Below, piece after piece: positions 53,090 through 61,778 of a stretch of DNA of 64,000 nt. The DNA comes from Phytobacter ursingii (GTDB lineage Bacteria > Pseudomonadota > Gammaproteobacteria > Enterobacterales > Enterobacteriaceae): NCBI GenBank assembly GCA_901456055.1, contig CABDWT010000002.1, forward strand, positions 248,001 through 312,000, read 5' to 3'. Both the position numbers and the translations under genes were made by a program. The notes under the pieces are model-generated. The model was not told the origin of the DNA, did not search any database, and saw only the letters and a list, made by a program, of their open reading frames with translations. Numbering within the stretch: the stretch's first letter is position 1; every line of letters begins with the position of its first letter.

Positions 53090-54706
53090 TCAATCCTTAT
53101 GTTGCGAATCGCACAATACGGCAGCGCGTGCGGGATCTATCGCCACCAGCGTGCCGAGCAGGGTTTCCATTTTTCGTGCCAGCAGCGCTTTATCCGCATG
53201 GCGATGCGCCCTTAAACGCAGCAGTTTCAACTGTCGGGCTTTGATCTCGAAGATCAACTCGGGTTCCCATTGGGTTAGCGTCACCCCCTGCGAACTCCCA
53301 TCCAGTTCATCTAACAACAACAGCGCCATCTCGGTTTTGCCGTATTGCTCCGCGATCCGGGACATGAGTAAACGCAATTGCAGGCGCTGTCGCGCGCTAG
53401 CAATGCCCGGTCGTGACTGGAGCCAGCCCAGCGCGGCATCGACCCCTTCGCTATCGGCACGCGCCTGCGCTTCGGGTTCCAGCGCCAGAAGATCGTCCTG
53501 GGATGATTCGCCAGCAACAGACGCCCCACCAGCCAGCCATGCCCCCTCATCCCCTGGCATAACCTGTTGTGTTATCCAGTTTCGCGTTACGTCATCCGCA
53601 AACGGGCTACCGTCGCTCCATGCAAGCTGCTCCAGCCCCGGCAGCCGTTCCAGCAACAATGCCAGGTCCTGGCGGACAACCGCCGTCCACCGGTCCCAGG
53701 GCGTCCCTGCTTTACTTAACGCCTGGTGCAGATACCACTGAATATCCAGCCAGAAGTGGCACACACCTTCGCTGAACATCCGGTCGGCTTGTTCCAGCAG
53801 TTCTGTCCAGTTCTGCTGCGCATACAAGCGTTTAAGTTGATTACGCGATTCCGTGCGTGGTGGCGACAGCCGCGTTTTACCATCGACATCGGGAGGAAGC
53901 TCATGAACGGTGTCCCAGCGCAGGGTTTTCATCAGACGATGCGCCGCCAGCCAGCCCCGGGGCTGTTCGTTCAGGTAGCGGGAAAGCGTTTTGGCCTGAT
54001 CCAGCAAATCGCGGCCGGAATTGATAACCTGTAACGACGGTGTCCCCATGAGGGGAGAAGCGACAGGCGGCGAGAGGGCCGCGCTATTTTGAGGTACGAC
54101 GGCATTCATTCCGCCCGATTGCGTCAGGCGTGCCTCCAGCGCATGGATAAGCGGCATCAGCGAGGGGGGTTGTTGGTCTACTGTCCACGCCGCGAATGAC
54201 ACTGACAGCAAATTCAGCGCGGCGATGATCCTGGCGAAATCCGCCTTTGCCACTTCCGGAAAACGCGCCAGACTATCGAGCATTTTGTCGCCGGCCAGCC
54301 ACTCAAGCACCAGTTTTCGGCTCGAAGGTCGGGACGGTAGCAGCGCGGTGCCAAAACGTTCAACCAGCCCGGCCAGCAACGCCAGCCCCTCCGCTAACCC
54401 ATACTCGCCGTCGCGATGAAGCCGTGCCCAGATGTAATAGGTCACGATACGCAGATCTTTTGCCTGCGTCAGAAGTAAGGATTCCGCCAGGGTACAAATC
54501 AACGTGGTATCGGCGCCCGACAGCTTGTTCATCTCATCGCGCATAAGCAGGAAATCGTCGTGATAGCCGGGATCTTCACCAACAGGCGCATCGTCTCTGA
54601 CGGGCAATAACCATTTTTGCCATAACGCTGCCTGCTCACGCGCAGCCGGCAGGACATCACCATCGCTAAAACAGCTACGGGTTAACTGCGGCAGCAACTC
54701 ACTCAT
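53090..54706 (-). CDS. tssA: Type VI assembly protein TssA
   Basis: 538 residues: ImpA N-terminal domain (CREDGE-type GEDPGYHDDFLLMRDEMNKL), a long middle region and a VasJ-like C-terminus. TssA coordinates sheath/tube growth. It overlaps tssM by eight bases. The length places it in the long TssA class with a C-terminal ring-forming region. Confidence 0.88.
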   Translation of the reverse strand: MSELLPQLTRSCFSDGDVLPAAREQAALWQKWLLPVRDDAPVGEDPGYHDDFLLMRDEMNKLSGADTTLICTLAESLLLTQAKDLRIVTYYIWARLHRDGEYGLAEGLALLAGLVERFGTALLPSRPSSRKLVLEWLAGDKMLDSLARFPEVAKADFARIIAALNLLSVSFAAWTVDQQPPSLMPLIHALEARLTQSGGMNAVVPQNSAALSPPVASPLMGTPSLQVINSGRDLLDQAKTLSRYLNEQPRGWLAAHRLMKTLRWDTVHELPPDVDGKTRLSPPRTESRNQLKRLYAQQNWTELLEQADRMFSEGVCHFWLDIQWYLHQALSKAGTPWDRWTAVVRQDLALLLERLPGLEQLAWSDGSPFADDVTRNWITQQVMPGDEGAWLAGGASVAGESSQDDLLALEPEAQARADSEGVDAALGWLQSRPGIASARQRLQLRLLMSRIAEQYGKTEMALLLLDELDGSSQGVTLTQWEPELIFEIKARQLKLLRLRAHRHADKALLARKMETLLGTLVAIDPARAAVLCDSQHKD

Positions 54707-57700
54707 CCTCGCGCTCTCCCTGTTCTTGCACCTCTGCCATGGCGTTCCCGGTCAGGAAGATCTGCTGTGGCAGGCGAAAATTTTTCAGCGCCAGCAGTGC
54801 CATCGGCCCTTTTCCCTGCTCAACGCTCATCAGGTAATGCAACGGGAGGCCGTCCGGGGCGCGCCACTGCACCTTATAGCTACTGCTGTCCAGTTGCGTA
54901 ATCTCCGCCTGTTCCAGTAAGCGGATGAGGCTCCAGCTTCCCCGGTAATCCGCCAGAATGCGCTCGCTGTTTTGCGTGCTGGCCCAGCTCAGTGAGGCGC
55001 CTGGCTGCCACTGCTCGCCAGGCCAGGTAAAACGCTGCCAGCGCTCCTTCTGGTTGAAATATTCCAGTGTTTGCCCGTCAACCTTCAGTTGTGTTTTCAT
55101 CACGTCACGCGCAGGTTTAGCGCGCAGATCAAAATGCATTCCGGCATCTCCGCTGGCAAAGGCGGTATCTGCGATATCGCCAAGCTGATTCAGGGAACGC
55201 AGAAACGCCGGATTCACCACCAGCCCCTGCATGTTCATGGTATCGGCCACCCAGTCGCGCCCTTCGCGTTTCAGCACGCCGCCAAGATGCGTAGAGAGAT
55301 ATTGATGGATGCGCCCGCCGTCGCGCAGGTACTGTGCCAGCAACGGCAAAGAGGCATCATTCCTGGTGGCGCTAAAGGGGTAGCGCCCTGCGAAATCCTG
55401 TTCCCACCGGCTGACAATGGCACGCTGCCACTGCCGATTGAGGCTCTCTGCCGCGGGTGTCAGCACCTGTCGCCATGCCTGATCAACAGGGCGAACAAAC
55501 AGCGCCTGACCAAAGCCGCTCCACGCAGTTCCCAGGCTGGCGGCAACCAGACGGCCATAGTCGCGGGTGTCGGTGAGATCGACGGTTTTGCCCTGGAACA
55601 CTGTCTGCGCCAGCTGTTGCGTCATTTCCTGCGGATCCGGAGCGTTGATGACCTGTTGCAGCTTGAGCCGCACACGGCTAACGCGCGTCAGATAAGTCTG
55701 CAGATTGAGCGGCGTATCCCCGCTACCTGCAGCACGTTCCCCCGTCAGCCGCAGCAGCGGGGCAAAGGTTTTATCCAGCGGGCCGGGAGGCGTTTCGTCC
55801 TGACGGCCTTGATCTTCGCCGTTAAAGAGCGCCTTTGCCGATGTCGCCAGCGAATCCGACAACCCACGGTTCGGTCGCCCCGTTGCTGCCTGCCACGTCA
55901 GCGTATCCATCAGGGCAATCAGCGGCGACTGATGAGCATCGGCCATCAGTGTCAGTTGATCGAGCACACCGGACAGCGTGGCTTCTTTTTTCCAGCGAAG
56001 ACTGTTGAGAAAGGAGAGCCAGCTTCCGGCAAAGTCGGTAAAGTAACGCTCAGTGAGTCGGGCGCGGAGTGTCTCCGGCGATACCTCGGATGACGCGTCT
56101 TGCTGGCGATCACTGAGCACCCAGTCAATTTCTTCGCGTCGGGCCGCTACAACCTGCTCTATCGACTCTTTCACCTGCCCTTCCCACGCCTGGCGGGTGA
56201 ACATCCCCGGTACATTCTGTTCAGTACTAAAAAGCGCGTCGGCCTGAGTGTCGCCGATCATATCCGCCAGCGTCATATCCGCGTAATTACGGGAAACCTG
56301 TTTCAGCACACGTTGATAGAGCGTATTTTCCGCATTGCGCACACCAATCTGGCGCAACAGGATTTTTCGCACGATGGCGGTCAGTTCCGGCTGCTGTGCC
56401 GCCTTCCAATGCGGGTGCTCAGCCAGATTCGCGGCCCAAAAGGCAAGCAGTGAAGGGACGATACTCTGCGTGATGCCTTCTGCGACCCCCGGGTAGCGCA
56501 GACCATCGGCCATCAGCGTGGCGCTGAAAAAGGCCGCATCCGCTTTTTCCGGACGGGACATCATCAAAAACGCTTTGAGCTGTTTATAGCGCTGCTCGCC
56601 TGTTGCCGTACGTTGAGGGCTGTCAGGAGGCAGGGCGACAAATGCGTTGAGTTGTTTTTGCAAATGCGTGGCCGCGACATCGCGCACCAGACGGCTGGCG
56701 GCCTGCGCATAACCGGGAAATGCCGCATCAAGCAATTGCGTGTTACGCTCCAGCCCGAAACGCTGATACCACGGCGCGCCGTGGCGAATGCGGTATTGCA
56801 GGCGCTCCAGCTCGCCCTGCAATCTATGCAACGCCACCAGTTGTTCAGAGAGCGGCAGGCGAGTATTCAGTGCATGCGTCGTCTGCGCGGCGGTATCCTG
56901 AACCAGCGTGCGGTTGGTCAGAAAAGAGATAACCAGCCCGGTTCCCCACACCATCACCACCATGCTCAACACCGCCAGTGTCGCGCGTGCCCACGGGAAA
57001 CCCACCTTACGCCCCCGGACGTTATCACCAGTGATGCCCACCCATACCGGAGAAGGGATCCAGGCGTGAGGCGCGGTATCTGCTCCGGCCACATGCTTCG
57101 GACTGAACATCAGGCCACGCAATGACAGAGAATATGCTCCGCCCGATAACAGAGGTTTCAATGTGTTTTGCCAGTGGGCAATCCCCTCTTTTTGCAGGGT
57201 ATGGGCCAGGCGCAGCAGGAAATCATGGTGATTATCAAGCAGTAACTGCTGCATCCCCAGCTCTGTCAGTCGCGGTGTTTGTGCCTCCAGCATGGCGGCC
57301 AGGTGTTCTGCCGTGCAATCTTCCGCCAGCAGGCAGCCCACAGCCTGCTGGGTGCGTTCGGTCTGGTAACCGCCATCATCGCAGACCTGCCACAGATAAA
57401 GGGGGGCCTGAAAACCAAGTCGTTTTCCGCTTTCGGTCAGCCCGCGCCAGGCCTTGTCCATTAGCGCTGCCTGCTGACTCTCTTTTGTCGTCAGCGGCCA
57501 GACGATGCCATCCAGTGGGCGGCGGCGACGTAGTTTTCGCAATGACGCCAACAGGTCGGCATCCGTTTCGGCTAACGCGTTACCGCCATGGATCAGAACG
57601 ATACCGTCGCCTTCCAGCCAGCGCTGTCCGGTTAAGCCCGGAGCGATGGATTCCACTTCGGCAGGTTCGCCGATGATGAGGAACAGGCGGACTTTATAGC

Positions 57701-58025
57701 GCCAGAAGAGGCCGTAACGGGTGCGTAAGAAGGATCTGAGGTTGGTTAGAGTGTTATGTAGCTCCGTTTTTTTCTGCGCCGTTGCAGCCTCAGGCCTGTA
57801 TTGCAGATGTATTTTTTTTTGTTTCCAGCGCCACCAGACTGGAGAACACAGTCCCCCCAGCATTAAGACGGAAAAGAGTCCAGACCATAATATCCAGGCC
57901 TGACGCATTGAAATGCCCTGTCTGGTCAAAGCATCCTGGTTAATAAATAGTAGAAAAGCCAGAATTCCTAATAAGCCTATAATCAGAAGAAAATAACCCC
58001 GAAAGCCATAGCGTGAAGAATACAT
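54699..58025 (-). CDS. tssM: Type VI inner membrane protein TssM (IcmF)
   Basis: 1108 residues. Three membrane segments: about 10-28, 43-65 and 345-370. The cytoplasmic loop has no usable P-loop: where a GxxGxGKT motif is expected, about residue 119, the sequence is GEPAEVES. The periplasmic part and C-terminal beta domain bind TssJ. AAGGG precedes the ATG. Length is normal, so only ATP binding is lost. Confidence 0.93.
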   Translation of the reverse strand: MYSSRYGFRGYFLLIIGLLGILAFLLFINQDALTRQGISMRQAWILWSGLFSVLMLGGLCSPVWWRWKQKKIHLQYRPEAATAQKKTELHNTLTNLRSFLRTRYGLFWRYKVRLFLIIGEPAEVESIAPGLTGQRWLEGDGIVLIHGGNALAETDADLLASLRKLRRRRPLDGIVWPLTTKESQQAALMDKAWRGLTESGKRLGFQAPLYLWQVCDDGGYQTERTQQAVGCLLAEDCTAEHLAAMLEAQTPRLTELGMQQLLLDNHHDFLLRLAHTLQKEGIAHWQNTLKPLLSGGAYSLSLRGLMFSPKHVAGADTAPHAWIPSPVWVGITGDNVRGRKVGFPWARATLAVLSMVVMVWGTGLVISFLTNRTLVQDTAAQTTHALNTRLPLSEQLVALHRLQGELERLQYRIRHGAPWYQRFGLERNTQLLDAAFPGYAQAASRLVRDVAATHLQKQLNAFVALPPDSPQRTATGEQRYKQLKAFLMMSRPEKADAAFFSATLMADGLRYPGVAEGITQSIVPSLLAFWAANLAEHPHWKAAQQPELTAIVRKILLRQIGVRNAENTLYQRVLKQVSRNYADMTLADMIGDTQADALFSTEQNVPGMFTRQAWEGQVKESIEQVVAARREEIDWVLSDRQQDASSEVSPETLRARLTERYFTDFAGSWLSFLNSLRWKKEATLSGVLDQLTLMADAHQSPLIALMDTLTWQAATGRPNRGLSDSLATSAKALFNGEDQGRQDETPPGPLDKTFAPLLRLTGERAAGSGDTPLNLQTYLTRVSRVRLKLQQVINAPDPQEMTQQLAQTVFQGKTVDLTDTRDYGRLVAASLGTAWSGFGQALFVRPVDQAWRQVLTPAAESLNRQWQRAIVSRWEQDFAGRYPFSATRNDASLPLLAQYLRDGGRIHQYLSTHLGGVLKREGRDWVADTMNMQGLVVNPAFLRSLNQLGDIADTAFASGDAGMHFDLRAKPARDVMKTQLKVDGQTLEYFNQKERWQRFTWPGEQWQPGASLSWASTQNSERILADYRGSWSLIRLLEQAEITQLDSSSYKVQWRAPDGLPLHYLMSVEQGKGPMALLALKNFRLPQQIFLTGNAMAEVQEQGEREDE

Positions 58026-58036
58026 GATATCCCTTC

Positions 58037-59170
58037 CTACTCAGAAAAGAGCTTTTCAGTAATCAGGCAAAGCTGCATTGTTTTCGTTTGTGGCAAAGTC
58101 TGGCCAATAATGAGTTGATCCTGGCCGGTGATATTGGCCGCATCGGTCAGCATTGCGAGGGCCAGAGGAAATGCCATATCACTGGCTGGTCCAAAGGAGT
58201 GATCGATTAAATGTACCGGGAGTCTTTTGGGAAGTTGCCATTGACGCTGATCCGCATATTGCATGATATTAGCGACTAAGGTTTCGTCTGTTTGTGTAAC
58301 CCAAACATGATGTAATTCATTGACTTGCAGTTGGTTATATTCCAATAAAATATCCATATTATACGCGATACCTTCCGGATACAGTGGCATAACGCGTCCT
58401 AACCCTGCAAAGACAGGGATAGAATTCTGTTGTGCAAATAATGATGATGAAATTAACTGAGCAGAAACAAACTCGCTTTCTCGTTTCTCATTACCTTCCT
58501 GCCACAGTTGCGCACAGAGCACTAAAATGAGGCCATCAAAATCATTATCGAAAAGGGGACTAATAGCATCGATTGATGTTAAAGGTTCAGGGAATAAACC
58601 CCATTGTTGAAAAACAGCATATTCTGTTTTTTTGTCCCCTCCTGTGGATGAGGAGAATAAATAAACAGCATGTAGCATATGATGATAATCAGAACATTGC
58701 TCTTCCAGACGTACATGGATATCTGCAAGCAAAGACGCAACGGAATGGTGAGTAACATCAGCCAGTGGTCTTGCTTTACAGGGGTAAGCTGGAACATTCT
58801 CTGGCTCACCTAACAATGCACCCATGCCTTTCTGCTCTGGTGTAAAAATGACATTGCCGACAATGGCCAGTTGCCGTCGACTCCATCTCTGCCAGTGCTT
58901 TTTTGTGATTTCTTTCTCTTCGTTCCAGATAAGAACATCATTAAGAGATTGTTGATATCTGTTGATCGAAACACCCATAAAGCACATCCAAAGAAGCCCC
59001 ACAGGAAGTATGCCGTAGATCATCACCTCAAAATAACTCGTCATATTTAGAGTAAACAGGCTAAAAAAGATGCCAGCAACTGCCATCGGGATAAACAATA
59101 TGCCCCGCAATCGATAGTTGGGTTTGGGCGCTTCTTTTTTGTCGGGAATATCCGGAATCTTCCACCCCAT
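58037..59170 (-). CDS. PAAR-linked membrane protein, function unknown
   Basis: 377 residues. Two membrane segments (about 26-70) lie after a short polar N-terminus; the rest is a soluble domain of about 300 residues, with HSVASLLADIHVRLEEQ and PVHLIDHSFGPASDMAFPL. It starts two bases after the PAAR stop and ends 12 bases before tssM, so it is part of the operon. It may be a PAAR-associated adaptor, an effector or an accessory to the envelope complex. A longer upstream frame overlaps PAAR and was not used. Confidence 0.65.
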   Translation of the reverse strand: MGWKIPDIPDKKEAPKPNYRLRGILFIPMAVAGIFFSLFTLNMTSYFEVMIYGILPVGLLWMCFMGVSINRYQQSLNDVLIWNEEKEITKKHWQRWSRRQLAIVGNVIFTPEQKGMGALLGEPENVPAYPCKARPLADVTHHSVASLLADIHVRLEEQCSDYHHMLHAVYLFSSSTGGDKKTEYAVFQQWGLFPEPLTSIDAISPLFDNDFDGLILVLCAQLWQEGNEKRESEFVSAQLISSSLFAQQNSIPVFAGLGRVMPLYPEGIAYNMDILLEYNQLQVNELHHVWVTQTDETLVANIMQYADQRQWQLPKRLPVHLIDHSFGPASDMAFPLALAMLTDAANITGQDQLIIGQTLPQTKTMQLCLITEKLFSE

Positions 59171-59171
59171 A

Positions 59172-59432
59172 TTAAGACTCAATGCTGTTTTCTGGGTGAG
59201 AACTGATGACCTGGCAACCGCATGCGCACTTGCAATTATTGACAACCACATAGCGCCCCATATCAGTAGATGTTGTATCGCCTTCACGTATTGGATTAAC
59301 ACCATGCTTTGGACAGGAGACCAAATCACCGACAAGAGCAACTCTAATACCATTGATATACATTGCTGATGACGCAGTGATAACTTTACCACCATGCGTG
59401 GTAGCATCGCCTAAACAAACAATTCCCGGCAT
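59172..59432 (-). CDS. PAAR-repeat spike tip protein
   Basis: 86 residues. MPGIVCLGDATTHGGKVITAS and the VGDLVSCPKHG repeat are typical PAAR; Cys and His residues bind a metal at the tip. It sharpens the VgrG spike. No C-terminal toxin extension. Confidence 0.92.
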   Translation of the reverse strand: MPGIVCLGDATTHGGKVITASSAMYINGIRVALVGDLVSCPKHGVNPIREGDTTSTDMGRYVVVNNCKCACGCQVISSHPENSIES

Positions 59433-59636
59433 ATTTTCAATCCCTTTGGTTATCAGAAATAATATACAACTGTAAAAGAACGACTAAAAAAATATTAAAT
59501 TAAAACACATCTGCAACTTTATTAAACACTCATAATGAACGACCATCAATTGATCAAAGGCATATAGCACAACTTCGTTTTTATTTTCATTCCACTTATT
59601 AATTCGAGTCGACCGTTTTTATTATGTATTTTTCCT

Positions 59637-60118
59637 TTAGATAAACTTGGATGACTGTTTTTTATTTTTCACTACTACATCACCCTCATTTCTATAAAGC
59701 ACATTGCCATCAATATTTATCGTGTAATCAGCATTAATAACAAAATCAGAAAATGGGACGATATCTTCATAGCAAAATACACTATTCAACAATAAAGCAT
59801 CGACCCGATGACTATCCTAACCAAAACCATCAATAGCCTAATAATGCACACCTACTTCCATATTTGGCGAACCAAAATTATCGCCTTTAACAGGAATGTT
59901 GACTTCTTGTTGGTTAAAATTATTAAGTCTTCTCTTGTATTTTTTTGGGGGAAGTCGACAATAGATGGATAATTATAAAACAATGTTTCCATATCTAATT
60001 ACTGTCTATACTTCAATTGAGTAATATCTACAGGGAATACCAAAGATTTACTTTCTGCTGCATTTATAACGCAAAAAAATGCACAGCAAAAGATAAGAGA
60101 GAAAAAATATATTTAATA
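59637..60118 (-). pseudogene. Decayed gene for an exported protein
   Basis: Reading the minus strand by segments gives a hydrophobic, signal-like FSLIFCCAFFCVINAAES, then LVFPVDITQLKYRQ and stop, then in another frame NNFNQQEVNIPVKGDNF, VGVHY-stop, AIDGFG-stop, and ALLLNSVFCYEDIVPFSDF up to a final stop at 59637. A single exported protein with in-frame stops and a frameshift fits best. Its place between the immunity and PAAR genes suggests a dead type VI immunity or effector gene. Confidence 0.6.
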
Positions 60119-60310
60119 ATTTCAATATTAAGAATGAATCTCTACTATTTCCATTAGATACATCTACCCCTGACTGCATCTCCATTCAATTGCTTATACA
60201 CTCCATTATAATCAGAGGGAAAATGAAGGAGAGCATAGTCACCTCATGAAGTGGAGTAATAAAAGAGAACGTAATTAAGAAAAACAAAACAGCCACTATT
60301 GTTTTATGTC
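60119..60310 (-). pseudogene. Second decayed fragment
   Basis: One frame gives a hydrophobic leader (VAVLFFLITFSFITPLHE) and another, after a shift, HFPSDYNGVYKQLNGDA and stop. No start codon is usable. Probably a remnant of another exported immunity-like protein. The interval 59433-59636 holds only AT-rich DNA before PAAR. Confidence 0.4.
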
Positions 60311-60769
60311 TTACAATCTTCTTCTACAAAAATAAATTAATATAATAAACATTACAATTGAAAGAATCAGAGGAAAAACATAAATCATGTTAGCAATAGC
60401 TCCATATTCTATTATCAGATATTGAAAAGCTCTCAATTCCGATTCGGAGGATTCAGCATGGTTTATACTGTAATTTATCAAAACAAAAACAGCTCCATTA
60501 ACAATATTTAAAAAATAAATAAAAACCAAGATGTAAAATTTTATTGTTCTACTACCTGGTTCCCCCTTTAAAAAAAACCAAAAACTAGAGACTAGTAGCA
60601 TGACATTTAAAACAAAGACCACAAAATCACATCTCAAATAATATTTTATACTCTCATTACAAGCCACATCAAAACTTTCTGGTTCTCCATGGTGATACCC
60701 AAAATTTAGCTCACCAAATAGAACAGCGCTTATCAAAAAAACAAATAAAATAGGAAACTTTTTATTCAT
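60311..60769 (-). CDS. Candidate immunity protein, four membrane segments
   Basis: 152 residues: hydrophobic segments about 5-20, 46-66, 75-97 and 125-147, family unknown. It starts 22 bases after the stop of the candidate effector at 60792 and is equally AT-rich. Integral-membrane immunity proteins protect against effectors that act on the envelope. The pairing is inferred from order. Confidence 0.6.
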   Translation of the reverse strand: MNKKFPILFVFLISAVLFGELNFGYHHGEPESFDVACNESIKYYLRCDFVVFVLNVMLLVSSFWFFLKGEPGSRTIKFYILVFIYFLNIVNGAVFVLINYSINHAESSESELRAFQYLIIEYGAIANMIYVFPLILSIVMFIILIYFCRRRL

Positions 60770-60791
60770 AAAAACCCCTAACGGCTACTTT

Positions 60792-61778
60792 TTAATAAAC
60801 AGTCGCTTTATGATATCTATCATATAATTCTTTACCGTAGGCTTGGCCTAAATTATTAGCTTCCATATCTGATAGAGTATCATCCCAACTCCCTCCATTT
60901 ATTAAATCATATGCCTCCGCAATATATTGAGCAGCATCAGTTACAAGTTTAGAAGTATTATATCTTTCTTTAACACAATAGGTAAAATGCTGAATCTTAT
61001 CATAACCGGGGCTTGATAATGTTTTAGGCACCAGTGCCTCATATATATGATAGAATGCCCTTAGCTCTGTTTTCATATAACTATCATTAACCTTCGTACC
61101 AAATATATCACCAATTTCATTAATTACATTATCTGGACTATCATTGTCTTTCAAAAAGTGTTCAAAAACAGACTTCATTAAATCCCTGAACAATAACCTT
61201 GGAAAATCAACTGTTCCATCATTACATCTTTTTTTAAAATCCTCCAAAGCATATTTAATGTACTTATTCGTTATGAGTTCAGGATTGTTAATCTTACCTA
61301 TTGTTTCCTTTGATGTCGTAGATATCTTTCCTGTTCGCCTTTTTATAAAATAACCTAGCGTTAAATTATTTTCACTTGCAATATTTTCAATTTCCTTCAA
61401 ATCCAACAATATAGGTTTATTACTAACTTTATCTATCATATAAACATTCAACTTCAATTCAAAAGAACATATATTATCTTTTTCCATGCACGTTTCAGAC
61501 ACTGTGGACTTCAAGGAGATAACTTTCGTCACCACACGCTCAAATATACTCAGGCTTACATTTTTAATCTTAATCCCCTGGACCCTAAGTGTTAACATGA
61601 CTTTACCATGCTTATCAGAAACCTCTATCGAGTTTATAATTTTTGCATTATCCAGAGTTCCAGTTATCGAGTCTTTTTTTTCGACTTTAATTTCATACTC
61701 AACATATTTTCCATCTAAATATGCAGGCAAATCAGTTATTTCCACCCTCTCAGTATAATATACATTCACATCAGTCAT
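60792..61778 (-). CDS. Candidate VgrG-linked type VI cargo effector
   Basis: 328 residues. Overlaps the vgrG stop by eight bases (ATGACTGA); AAGGGG is six bases before the ATG at 61778, which is why two earlier in-frame starts were set aside. The N-terminal part (1-150) is beta-rich. The C-terminal part has DKIQHFTYC, then AEAYDL, then GSWDDTLSDMEANNLGQAYG: a DKxxHF / ExxD / SWxD pattern like the YfiM/DUF2279 group. No signal peptide, as expected for a spike-loaded effector. AT-rich. Toxic activity is not shown. Confidence 0.6.
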   Translation of the reverse strand: MTDVNVYYTERVEITDLPAYLDGKYVEYEIKVEKKDSITGTLDNAKIINSIEVSDKHGKVMLTLRVQGIKIKNVSLSIFERVVTKVISLKSTVSETCMEKDNICSFELKLNVYMIDKVSNKPILLDLKEIENIASENNLTLGYFIKRRTGKISTTSKETIGKINNPELITNKYIKYALEDFKKRCNDGTVDFPRLLFRDLMKSVFEHFLKDNDSPDNVINEIGDIFGTKVNDSYMKTELRAFYHIYEALVPKTLSSPGYDKIQHFTYCVKERYNTSKLVTDAAQYIAEAYDLINGGSWDDTLSDMEANNLGQAYGKELYDRYHKATVY

